From positions 1-39,813 of the IMG/VR virus record IMGVR_UViG_3300047496_000214: a stretch of DNA of 39,813 nt. One strand, 5' to 3'. This document shows, piece after piece, positions 23,271-29,604 of the stretch. The stretch comes from a virus. The notes under the pieces were generated by a model. The model searched no databases and was not told where the DNA came from. It saw only the letters and a program-made list of their open reading frames with translations. Made by a program: the position numbers and the translations under genes. The stretch's first letter is position 1, and each line of letters begins with the position of its first letter.

Positions 23271-24317
23271 TTGATTAATACAATATCAATAATTGACAAG
23301 TTAAATTCTGTTACTAAACGATCTGATAAAGAACAAATAATATTTGATGCGTTTATGAGAGGTAATAGAGAATTTTTTATTGGCGCGCAACTTTGTTATG
23401 ATTCAATGCATACGTTTGGTCTCAAAAAAGTTGCTGAAATTATTGAAGAAGATGACATTTCTGGATCATTTTTATTTTCGGATTTTCTTATTTTGGCAAA
23501 AAATATACAAAAAAGAAAATTGGTCGGCGAGGCAGTTCGGGCGGCTATTAATGATGCTGCTGAAATTTGTCAGGCTGAAATATGGAATAAATTTTATCGT
23601 CGCATCCTTTTACATGATTTGGGTTGCGTTGATAGATCAATCATAAACAAAGTCCTCAAAAAACTTTCTCCTACAGAAAATGAAGCTAAACTTTATATTA
23701 TACCGTCATTTGGATGCCAATTAGCCAAAGAAGGAACCATTCTTATAGGTAAAAAATTAATTGACATCAGATTAACTGGTACTCGTATATTATCGTTTCT
23801 TGATAAAGAAGTTGGTACAGTGACTTTATATAACAAAAAAGGCTTAAATGTTGATGTATTATATCCAGAAATTAAGAAAAAATTAGAGTCATTACTTGAA
23901 GATTTACCGGGGTCTTTGGTATTTGATGGGCAAATAGTCGATAAGTCTTTTACGGAATTGATGACATCCTCTACCGATAGTTCAATTAAATTGGCATTAT
24001 TTGATATCATTCCTATGAATGAATATAAACGAGGCGGCACTAATATTACTCAGGAAAATCGCCACACGGTTTTAGCTTCTTTAGAAATAACTGGGATTTT
24101 ACAAAAACATGCGGGAGATACTATATATGTTCTGCCAAAAATATCTATCGATTTTGAAACTATGCAAGGTAAAGAAAAGTTTGAAGATTTTTATAATAAT
24201 ATCAAACACTTGATTGATAAAAAACTGTCAAAAGGTATAATGGTTAAAGACCCAAATGCTCCATATATGCTACAAAGATCGATGAATTGGATGAAATTAA
24301 AAAACGGGCCTAAATAA
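23271..24317 (+). CDS. ATP-dependent DNA ligase-derived pseudoenzyme (T4 gp30-like)
   Basis: 348 residues from a TTG start. Residues 1-135 match the helical N domain of T4 gp30 (LLHDLGCVDRSIINKVLKK against T4 MRDLECGASVSIANKVW). The nucleotidyltransferase domain follows but key residues are changed. Motif I, normally KxDGxR, is RLTGTR (Arg at 167 in place of the adenylated Lys, Thr in place of Asp). Motif III DGE is DGQ (219-221). Motif IV EGxxxK is KGIMVK (321-326). Motif V WMKLK remains, but the C-terminal OB domain is absent. It should not form ligase-AMP. The frame is intact, so it probably kept a binding or regulatory role. It is co-transcribed with the RyR gene. Confidence 0.75.
   Translation: MINTISIIDKLNSVTKRSDKEQIIFDAFMRGNREFFIGAQLCYDSMHTFGLKKVAEIIEEDDISGSFLFSDFLILAKNIQKRKLVGEAVRAAINDAAEICQAEIWNKFYRRILLHDLGCVDRSIINKVLKKLSPTENEAKLYIIPSFGCQLAKEGTILIGKKLIDIRLTGTRILSFLDKEVGTVTLYNKKGLNVDVLYPEIKKKLESLLEDLPGSLVFDGQIVDKSFTELMTSSTDSSIKLALFDIIPMNEYKRGGTNITQENRHTVLASLEITGILQKHAGDTIYVLPKISIDFETMQGKEKFEDFYNNIKHLIDKKLSKGIMVKDPNAPYMLQRSMNWMKLKNGPK
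24311..24316 (+). promoter_or_regulatory. Leaderless late promoter box
   Basis: CTAAATA ends five bases before the ATG at 24322 and overlaps the stop codon of the ligase-like gene. Confidence 0.6.
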
Positions 24318-24321
24318 CTGT

Positions 24322-24492
24322 ATGCGTATTTCTGACATTTTTACCGACGAAATCATTGATGCTGACATTCGAAAAATGATGGGTAAAAATGCTCCAAAAA
24401 TCATTAGAGAGACCCCGAAAGATGAGCGTTCTAATGATTGTGAGAGTGGTAGCATTAAAAAACGTTCCATCAACAAATCAAAAAAATCTTAA
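24322..24492 (+). CDS. Small late protein with MRISDIF N terminus
   Basis: 56 residues: an N-terminal MRISDIFTDEIIDAD, a basic C terminus (SIKKRSINKSKKS). The N terminus belongs to the MRI(N/D/S)(E/D)(L/I)(F/Y) set seen in this window, which resembles capsid-targeting peptides. Behind the tag there is only a short basic peptide, like the small DNA-associated internal head proteins of T4. The late box is five bases before the ATG. Confidence 0.6.
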   Translation: MRISDIFTDEIIDADIRKMMGKNAPKIIRETPKDERSNDCESGSIKKRSINKSKKS

Positions 24493-24501
24493 CAAATCGC
24501 C

Positions 24502-24529
24502 TTGACTAATCCATTTTAGAGTATATTGT
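24502..24529 (+). promoter_or_regulatory. Sigma70-like promoter for NYN gene
   Basis: TTGACT (24502-24507), 16-base spacer, TATTGT (24524-24529). An AAGGAG ribosome site precedes the ATG at 24592. Confidence 0.5.
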
Positions 24530-24591
24530 ATGCTTCTCGATAGGGGCAATAATGCCTTAGATGATAAAGACCTAAAGGAGTTAAGAATTTT

Positions 24592-25170
24592 ATGACTAAG
24601 ATTGAGGACGAATTTCAACTTATTCCGGAAGATCGAGTTATGGTGTTTGTGGATGGACAAAGTGTTTATTCTGCATGCCGCCAGCTTGATTTCACAATTG
24701 ATTATGCGAAGCTGAAGTCGCATTTTCACTTTAATTGTCGTTATGTGCGGGGTATTTTTTATACCCCGGTGCTTCCAGATAATCCGGATCGTCATGATCC
24801 TGCTCGAACTATGATTGATTATCTCGAATATAATGATTGGACGATTACTCGCAAACCAATCAAGGAATTCTCTGACGATGAAGGTCGCCGGGCGGAAAAG
24901 TCTTCGTCGGTAGGTGTCGAAATCGCCACGGATATGATGAAGGCTGCGTTTACAAATCGCATCGATCATATGATTCTATTCTCTGGAGACGGCGCATACG
25001 TTCCTCTGGTGAAAGAAATCAAGGGCCTTGGTATCAAGGTTACCGTTGTTTCCACTCTTGGCGGCGGCGCTCCTGCCAGTTCCATGATCGCGGATGAACT
25101 TCGCCGTCAGGCAGATACCTTTGTCGATCTTAAGAATCTTACGGCGGATTTCTCAAGACGAATGAAGTAA
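24592..25170 (+). CDS. NYN-domain (LabA/DUF88-like) ribonuclease
   Basis: 192 residues. The PIN-like NYN fold shows its acidic residues: VMVFVDGQSVY (Asp about 21), EIATDMMKAAF (Asp about 114), and ILFSGDGAYVPLVKEIKGLGIKV (Asp about 132), closing with LRRQADTFVDL. The family cleaves RNA with a metal-dependent acidic site; LabA-like members are common in bacteria. The gene is clearly GC-richer than its neighbours, with codons like those of a GC-rich bacterium, and has its own sigma70-like promoter and a terminator. It was probably taken from a host and acts early, perhaps on host or phage RNA. Confidence 0.85.
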   Translation: MTKIEDEFQLIPEDRVMVFVDGQSVYSACRQLDFTIDYAKLKSHFHFNCRYVRGIFYTPVLPDNPDRHDPARTMIDYLEYNDWTITRKPIKEFSDDEGRRAEKSSSVGVEIATDMMKAAFTNRIDHMILFSGDGAYVPLVKEIKGLGIKVTVVSTLGGGAPASSMIADELRRQADTFVDLKNLTADFSRRMK

Positions 25171-25175
25171 GTTGT

Positions 25176-25212
25176 TTTTAGGGCGTTGTCCTTAAAAAAC
25201 AACGCCCTAAAA
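25176..25212. terminator. Bidirectional terminator between convergent genes
   Basis: TTTTAGGGCGTTGT pairs with ACAACGCCCTAAAA (14 bp), loop of nine. A and T tracts on each side allow it to work for both the NYN gene and the methyltransferase gene. Confidence 0.85.
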
Positions 25213-25815
25213 TCAAATCCATGCTACGGTTGGAACTCCCGTATATCCATGTTCCCAAACGAACCATGCGAACGCTATCATTCCGGAGTTTGCCATTTTC
25301 TCTCCGTTTCGAGTCATACTCAATCTTTTTGAAAAAATATAAACACTTTTGAATGGAGTGCTCTCGAACATTAGCTTACGTTTGCCGCCCTCTAAAAATT
25401 GAAGTTTACAGAGCATTACAACTTTACCCGTAGTCAGCTTCAACGCATGTTGAATAAATTCCTCTCCAAGCCTGAATGGAGGATTGGTGATTACATTAGG
25501 ATATTTTTCATGGCTTTTTAAGAAATCGTGACCACCTTCTCCATATCCTCTATAAATAAGGTCCCTGGATATTACTGAATATCCATGAGCCTCAAGAACA
25601 CGGCTCATGGCTCCATCACCACAAGCGGGCTCCAATATGGCGCCATCAAATTTTTCTCTCTGTAGCAAAGCCTCTGTGGCTTCTGGTGGAGTAGGATAGA
25701 AATCATTTTCCGGACGTCCTTCCGAAGTTCCTACGAGACTTTGAGCGCGCTTCAGTTTTTCAGAAATTTTATCGGATTTTTTCTCGATATCAGGAAAAAA
25801 TAAATCCTCATTCAT
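25213..25815 (-). CDS. SAM-dependent N6-adenine-type DNA methyltransferase
   Basis: 200 residues. Motif I (SAM binding) is LEPACGDGAMS (about 61-71) and the catalytic motif IV is NPPF (about 113-116, VITNPPFRLGEEF). This order and DPPY-like motif fit small gamma-type adenine methyltransferases of phages. An N-terminal DFYPTPPEATEAL segment is also typical of phage Dam-like enzymes. A specificity domain is not obvious. It may protect phage DNA from host restriction. It overlaps the upstream small gene by eight bases and shares the bidirectional terminator. Confidence 0.85.
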   Translation of the reverse strand: MNEDLFFPDIEKKSDKISEKLKRAQSLVGTSEGRPENDFYPTPPEATEALLQREKFDGAILEPACGDGAMSRVLEAHGYSVISRDLIYRGYGEGGHDFLKSHEKYPNVITNPPFRLGEEFIQHALKLTTGKVVMLCKLQFLEGGKRKLMFESTPFKSVYIFSKRLSMTRNGEKMANSGMIAFAWFVWEHGYTGVPTVAWI

Positions 25816-26029
25816 AATTTAAACCCGATACGTAATTAAATACTCTTTCAGCAAATATGAATATTTGATCATTAGTTGGATATTCAAGGTCTAAAATAGC
25901 AGAAGAACGACTATGTTCATCGGGTATAGATCGCAATTCCTCTAAACGAGCATAGTATATACCGCAAAGTTGATCGCGAGCGTATTGTAAAATTTCAAAT
26001 CTTAATTTAGTGAGTTTAGAAGTTTCCAT
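25808..26029 (-). CDS. Small hypothetical protein
   Basis: 73 residues, helical (LRFEILQYARDQLCGIYYARLEEL). No domain is recognised. A CTAAATA box lies upstream (26060-26055) with an AAGGAAAA ribosome site before the ATG. It overlaps the methyltransferase start by eight bases and is likely co-translated with it. Confidence 0.58.
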   Translation of the reverse strand: METSKLTKLRFEILQYARDQLCGIYYARLEELRSIPDEHSRSSAILDLEYPTNDQIFIFAERVFNYVSGLNYE

Positions 26030-26072
26030 AAGTATTTTCCTTAATTGAAAATACTATTTAGTATAGATTTAA

Positions 26073-26636
26073 TTAAGAAAATGGATCGGTAATGACTATT
26101 TGGTTATCTGCGCGTTTCATGAAATTTCCTTGATGCCAATCCATCCAACGTCCTCGATATTTTCCAAAGAATTTCAATTCTTTTAATGTGTCATAGAGTA
26201 AAGCATTTTCGTCTATTTCTGTATATGATGGATTTCCATCAAATCTTATGTCATTGATTATAGTGTATAAAGACTTCCATTCTTCATCTGATATAGGGAT
26301 AAGTTTTTCTATTCTAATCATATATACATCGTCGGTTATTTTTATTGGTATTCCTTTAAATATCGGAAGACAAGGATTTCCAGGATTCTGATTACAGAAT
26401 TTTATGAAAGTAGGATAACCCATATTGTTTGAATCAAAAATTTTTACTACTAAATTTGGATTGGATTTATATGAATAAACATATGCAAAGGCGCCGTCGC
26501 CTATTTTTGTGAAGCCGTATTTTTTCATTAGAGATGTTATGAAGTGTGGCGAACCAGAACGTTGATCTGTCATGTTACCAACATGAATTTTTTTAGGTTT
26601 TATTGCTTTTATGCCATAAAGTTCATTAATACGCAT
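26073..26636 (-). CDS. Small protein kinase-like protein, second of a tandem pair
   Basis: 187 residues. A kinase-like core: a Gly-rich GDGAFAYVYSY, the ATP-lysine strand NLVVKIFD, a hinge-like VYMIRIEKLIP, the catalytic MDWHQGNFM (Asp, Asn) and ITDPFS in place of DFG. This set matches small APH/fructosamine-kinase-like folds found in T4-type phages. The N terminus MRINELYGIKAIKPKKI is shared in pattern with the upstream copy and belongs to the tag class of this window. It starts three bases after the upstream stop. The substrate is unknown. Confidence 0.7.
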   Translation of the reverse strand: MRINELYGIKAIKPKKIHVGNMTDQRSGSPHFITSLMKKYGFTKIGDGAFAYVYSYKSNPNLVVKIFDSNNMGYPTFIKFCNQNPGNPCLPIFKGIPIKITDDVYMIRIEKLIPISDEEWKSLYTIINDIRFDGNPSYTEIDENALLYDTLKELKFFGKYRGRWMDWHQGNFMKRADNQIVITDPFS

Positions 26637-26639
26637 GAT

Positions 26640-27230
26640 TCAGAAACTTCCAAAAGCAAATGGATCAATAATAACAATTTGGCCATTTTTTCTTTTCATA
26701 ACATTGTTGGAATGTATGTCAAATGTGCAGTGACCAGCAAAAGCACGTAATTTGACTAATGTATTATATAATTCCTTATCTTCGAGTGACGCGAGCCGGG
26801 CTACTATTTCTGGAGGCACCAATCTTTCGTTTACATAGCTGATCATTTTTTGTAATGGAACCCAATCTCTGGGTTTTAGTTTATATAATCTTTCTATTCT
26901 AATCATCCTAATATTTTCAGATATTTTTATACTGTTTCCTTTAAATACCGGCAAAAAAGGATTTCCTGGATTTTCTTTACAAAATCTGATAAATAATAAA
27001 AAACCTTTATCCTCTTTAATGTCAAATATCTTTACAACCAGATTCGGGTTGGTTTTATAAGCAAACACTGTAGAAAACATACCGAATTCACCAATAACAC
27101 GAAAACCATAATTATTCATAAAATCAATTAAATTTTGATTATCATTATATAACTCGTTCTTTGGAGATATATTTTCAGGTTTTATCCTTTTGATGCCTTG
27201 TAATTCAGTGATTATTTCTTTGAAACGCAT
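26640..27230 (-). CDS. Small protein kinase-like protein, first of a tandem pair
   Basis: 196 residues, paralogous to the next gene. Core motifs are GEFGMFSTVFAYKTNPNLVVKIFD, IRMIRIERLY, FDIHSNNVMKRK and IVIIDPF, again with an apparently complete catalytic set. The N terminus MRFKEIITE ends in an (I/L)xE site as in the T4 capsid-targeting peptide, followed by QGIKRIKPENI. A TAAATA box lies four bases before the ATG, so the pair is late and leaderless. If packaged, these would be kinases delivered with the DNA. Confidence 0.7.
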   Translation of the reverse strand: MRFKEIITELQGIKRIKPENISPKNELYNDNQNLIDFMNNYGFRVIGEFGMFSTVFAYKTNPNLVVKIFDIKEDKGFLLFIRFCKENPGNPFLPVFKGNSIKISENIRMIRIERLYKLKPRDWVPLQKMISYVNERLVPPEIVARLASLEDKELYNTLVKLRAFAGHCTFDIHSNNVMKRKNGQIVIIDPFAFGSF

Positions 27231-27234
27231 GTTT

Positions 27235-27240
27235 TATTTA
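27235..27240 (-). promoter_or_regulatory. Leaderless late promoter box for kinase-like pair
   Basis: ATAAATA on the minus strand, four bases before the ATG at 27230. Confidence 0.6.
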
Positions 27241-27295
27241 TTGTAAATTTGAAGATCGTTGTTTATCATATGAAAATAATCTTTGAGGAAAAATA

Positions 27296-27628
27296 ATGAA
27301 GAATTTAGGAATATTGAATTGTTTATTGGTATCTACATTATCCATATCGTTGATGGCTTGTGCCAACATGGGGACCCCCTCTCAAATCGCGGAAAAAGCT
27401 GATACGGATGCTCTTTTGGCATATGCGGCCATAGCGTCTTCGGTTAACACTTACGAAAAGACACCGGGATTATCCGTTGTCCAGATAGCTTCGGCCGAAA
27501 GTTTAAAAGTTCAGGGCTGGGATGCTTTGAAAATTGAACGAAATGCTTACGCTCTGGGTCAAGCGATTGATTTAACTACACTTACAAATTTAGCTACAAA
27601 AGCAAAAGCTCTTTTAGGAGGAAAATAA
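27296..27628 (+). CDS. Small lipoprotein
   Basis: 110 residues. The N-terminal signal (LGILNCLLVSTLSISLMAC) ends in a lipobox, SLMAC, with Cys at about 22 followed by ANMG. The mature part is Ala/Leu-rich and helical (ADTDALLAYAAIASSVNTYE). It has a GAGG ribosome site. It could be a phage lipoprotein for superinfection exclusion or lysis; no family is recognised. Confidence 0.68.
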   Translation: MKNLGILNCLLVSTLSISLMACANMGTPSQIAEKADTDALLAYAAIASSVNTYEKTPGLSVVQIASAESLKVQGWDALKIERNAYALGQAIDLTTLTNLATKAKALLGGK

Positions 27629-27629
27629 T

Positions 27630-27806
27630 ATGGGATCGATAATCACTATCTTAACTTTACTTGAGCCATTATTGTCTCAAATGACTGGAATAATTAGTAA
27701 AGCGGTAGCTGCTAATCTTACAAATGATCAGGCTACGTTGGACGCGCTTCATAATGAAGCAATCGCTTTGGCTAATTCATTGGCTCCTACTGGAACCACG
27801 CCATAA
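27630..27806 (+). CDS. Small hydrophobic protein next to lipoprotein
   Basis: 58 residues with a hydrophobic N-terminal stretch (SIITILTLLEPLLSQMTGII) that could insert in a membrane, then an Ala/Asn-rich helix. The ribosome site AGGAGG overlaps the end of the lipoprotein gene and the ATG is one base after its stop, so both are co-translated. It may be a membrane partner of the lipoprotein; a holin-like role is possible but not shown. Confidence 0.58.
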   Translation: MGSIITILTLLEPLLSQMTGIISKAVAANLTNDQATLDALHNEAIALANSLAPTGTTP

Positions 27807-27817
27807 GGTTATGTCAC

Positions 27818-27823
27818 TAAATA
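27818..27823 (+). promoter_or_regulatory. Leaderless late promoter box
   Basis: CTAAATA ends five bases before the ATG at 27829. Confidence 0.62.
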
Positions 27824-27828
27824 TGTGA

Positions 27829-28281
27829 ATGCGTATTGATGAATTATTTGATAGAGAACCTGGAGAACTACGGCGGCTTGATCCGAAAAAATTCGAACAG
27901 GCTACTTTATTAACTAATATTGTTGCCGCATGGGATTTTAATATTGGCGAACATCATTATGCGATCTACTTCGACCAGTGTGCAAGAATTCCAAATAAAT
28001 TTAATTGTGGTTTTGTAGTTTTCTATGATGATGCCCATAGAGATACTCATATGGCTACAGGTTTTAATACTCCATTAATGGTTTTTACCAATGTTTTTGA
28101 AGCACTACGACTTTTTATTACGGAAAATGATCCAGAGGAAGTAAGTTTCTCTGGATATTCTCCTAAACAACAAGAATTATATTTGAAAATGGTTACTCGT
28201 TTTAAGAGTAAAATTCCATCTGGATATACGGTGAAAATGCCAGAAGAATACGAAAATCGTATTCGTATTCAAAAACTTTAG
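27829..28281 (+). CDS. Late tagged hypothetical protein, paralogue of 30163-30636
   Basis: 150 residues. N-terminal tag MRIDELF, then a beta-rich part (AAWDFNIGEHHYAIYFD, CGFVVFYDD), a helix (VFTNVFEALRLFITENDPEEVSFSG) and a closing SPKQQELYLKMVTRF element. The same order, including the (K/D)PEExxFxxxxxxxxxLYxxm ending, occurs in 30163-30636, so the two are paralogues of a phage family without known function. The leaderless late box is five bases upstream. It overlaps the convergent 28278-28517 by four bases. Confidence 0.65.
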   Translation: MRIDELFDREPGELRRLDPKKFEQATLLTNIVAAWDFNIGEHHYAIYFDQCARIPNKFNCGFVVFYDDAHRDTHMATGFNTPLMVFTNVFEALRLFITENDPEEVSFSGYSPKQQELYLKMVTRFKSKIPSGYTVKMPEEYENRIRIQKL

Positions 28282-28517
28282 TTAAAAGTAACCGCCTTGA
28301 ACGGGGTGCTATGCGTAAAAAACTTACACTTGTCCTTCCAAAAACCATCCATGGAAACAGTGAGCCTTTCGTCACCGTCACCAATTGTGACCAATTCGGT
28401 GGATTCTACGTCAAGAGCATTCGTCCAACTTTCACTAGGGCTCCTACGCGCAAGCGGAGTGCTATCATCGATATTAGCGAGGAAAGCCTTGAGTTCACCG
28501 ACAGTGGTAAAGGTCAT
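28278..28517 (-). CDS. Small hypothetical protein
   Basis: 79 residues (MTFTTVGELKAFLANIDDSTPL...). This N terminus is typical of short phage proteins with a VGELKxFLxxxxDxxPV beginning. A strong ribosome site, AAGGAGATAATCATC, precedes the ATG and decides between this frame and two overlapping plus-strand frames. Codon use is GC-richer than the neighbours. Function unknown. Confidence 0.68.
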   Translation of the reverse strand: MTFTTVGELKAFLANIDDSTPLARRSPSESWTNALDVESTELVTIGDGDERLTVSMDGFWKDKCKFFTHSTPFKAVTFN

Positions 28518-28567
28518 GATGATTATCTCCTTCGTTGCTATAAAGAAATAATACCATAGTATTGTTA

Positions 28568-29125
28568 TTAGTCAACCAATAATTTTCTAACTTTCATTAA
28601 AGATTCACCTAACCAATTCATACCTTTCCAGTTAGCTGGATCGATAATTCTTGGATCATCCCAGGCAAGACCTACGCCCCAGATTTTATCATAATGGGCG
28701 CCTTCGACTAGAATTTTGTCTTCAAATTGAAAGAGAAAATCCCTCAGTTTTGGATTTTGGTCGAACTTTGCGAAATTGCCTTTTTCGACCATAGGTCTTG
28801 CATAAGTCGTCCAAACTTTTTCATCAAAGTTTTTGATCTCTCGTCCAAGAGCTTTGTGTATGCGAGGGGCAGATGTCCAATTAGAAGGGTCTTGCTTTGT
28901 AGCCATAATCTGCTCGAATATCTCTTCATCTTTGAAGAGTTTGGCCTTCGCTGCCATCATATATTGTTCGGCACAATTGAAATTTAATATAGTGGCATCT
29001 TCAGAAAAAATAAATGTTTCGAAATTTGAAGGATACCATTGACTAAAAGGCCCGTTCAGAAAGAAAACATGTGTATCCGTCTGAGACATCTTCATATTTT
29101 TATCTATCGATGTAAAACCAGTCAT
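28568..29125 (-). CDS. NADAR-family ADP-ribosyl glycohydrolase (YbiA-like)
   Basis: 185 residues from the ATG at 29125, with GAGGAAGA as ribosome site. The NADAR (DUF1768) domain fills it: GPFSQWYPSNF, NCAEQYMMAAKAKLF, ALGREIKNFDEKVW, MVEKGNFAKFDQNPKLRDFL and YDKIWGVGLAWDD. NADAR proteins remove ADP-ribose from guanine in DNA, and a phage NADAR (AdfN of RB69) counters the DarTG defence system. The same anti-defence role is likely here. It overlaps the small Cys-rich gene upstream by ATGA, so both are made together. Confidence 0.88.
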   Translation of the reverse strand: MTGFTSIDKNMKMSQTDTHVFFLNGPFSQWYPSNFETFIFSEDATILNFNCAEQYMMAAKAKLFKDEEIFEQIMATKQDPSNWTSAPRIHKALGREIKNFDEKVWTTYARPMVEKGNFAKFDQNPKLRDFLFQFEDKILVEGAHYDKIWGVGLAWDDPRIIDPANWKGMNWLGESLMKVRKLLVD

Positions 29126-29253
29126 TCTTCTTCCTCGCAATCTAATTCGTAATAAAAAGCTTCTTCCAGTTCTTGGCAATATTTTTCTTCGCAGTCTTCA
29201 CACCGAAAATATATTTCGGTGGGTTTACTACAATCACAACATTTTGTGTTCAT
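29122..29253 (-). CDS. Tiny Cys-rich zinc-binding-type protein
   Basis: 43 residues (MNTKCCDCSKP..., then YFRCEDCEEKYC, acidic end). The Cys pairs could bind one zinc ion. The TGA overlaps the NADAR ATG (ATGA). An alternative start lies six bases upstream at 29259. Its small size and acidic tail suggest an adaptor or regulator. Confidence 0.55.
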   Translation of the reverse strand: MNTKCCDCSKPTEIYFRCEDCEEKYCQELEEAFYYELDCEEEE

Positions 29254-29269
29254 ATTCATATTCAAAAAA

Positions 29270-29511
29270 GAAAGTGAGGGACTTTCTGTTGCTAGGACTC
29301 AACTTTCGTTAAGTGTCCCTCTACCCCGGATTGATTACGCCGCTAAGCGATCTTCCATGACAAAATTATCATTGTCATTTTCAGTTGTGTCACTATTTTG
29401 TTCCTTCGTCACCAATCGAAACCAGTCATCCCCATAAAAATAAAAAGGGTGGTGGAGATGAAGGGAGTTGAACCCTTGTCTTGATGATTATCTAACAACG
29501 TCAAACATGAC
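29270..29511 (-). ncRNA. ssrA: Circularly permuted two-piece tmRNA
   Basis: On the minus strand, the acceptor piece comes first: P2 strand TCATCAA (29487-29481), T-arm AAGGG-TTCAACT-CCCTT (29477-29461), acceptor strand CATCTCC and A-CCA ending at 29450. A 16-base AT-rich linker (29449-29434) follows. The coding piece then starts GGGGATGACTGGTTTCGATTGG (29433), the hallmark tmRNA 5' end. GGGGATG pairs with CATCTCC, and TTGGTGA (29415-29409) with TCATCAA. The tag frame ends ENDNDNFVMEDRLAA with TAA at 29337-29335. A GAGGGAC/GTCCCTC helix enclosing a GAAA-capped hairpin closes the 3' end before a T-rich run. The resume codon is not certain (GAA, or a codon up to 9 bases earlier). It would rescue stalled ribosomes and tag peptides for Clp proteases. 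Confidence 0.88.
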
Positions 29512-29517
29512 GATTCC

Positions 29518-29546
29518 TATTTAGCAAAAAACAATTGACGTGTCAA
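29518..29546 (-). promoter_or_regulatory. Sigma70 promoter of tmRNA
   Basis: TTGACA (29546-29541), exact 17-base spacer, TAAATA (29523-29518) on the minus strand. The expected start is near 29511, just upstream of the acceptor piece. Confidence 0.7.
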
Positions 29547-29593
29547 TAACATACTGACCTCCACCATAAAAATCTACATCTCCACTTTTTAAC

Positions 29594-29599
29594 TAAATA
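29594..29599 (+). promoter_or_regulatory. Leaderless late promoter box
   Basis: CTAAATA ends five bases before the ATG at 29605. Confidence 0.62.
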
Positions 29600-29604
29600 C
29601 AAAT

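Noticed and set aside
28297-28559. Two overlapping plus-strand ORFs of 82-84 residues
   Set aside because: Both lie opposite the minus-strand gene 28278-28517, which has a strong AAGGAG ribosome site and typical phage small-protein sequence.
29219-29437. 72-residue plus-strand ORF
   Set aside because: It runs antisense to the tmRNA coding piece, has low-complexity Ser/Leu/Phe content and no ribosome site.
29450-29562. A tRNA with a long variable arm, or a mini-tmRNA with its own GCT-AAA-TAG tag
   Set aside because: The upstream GGAGGTC strand pairs poorly with the acceptor strand, no D-arm or anticodon arm forms, and a much better acceptor partner (GGGGATG) and tmRNA 5' consensus lie just downstream, giving the permuted tmRNA.
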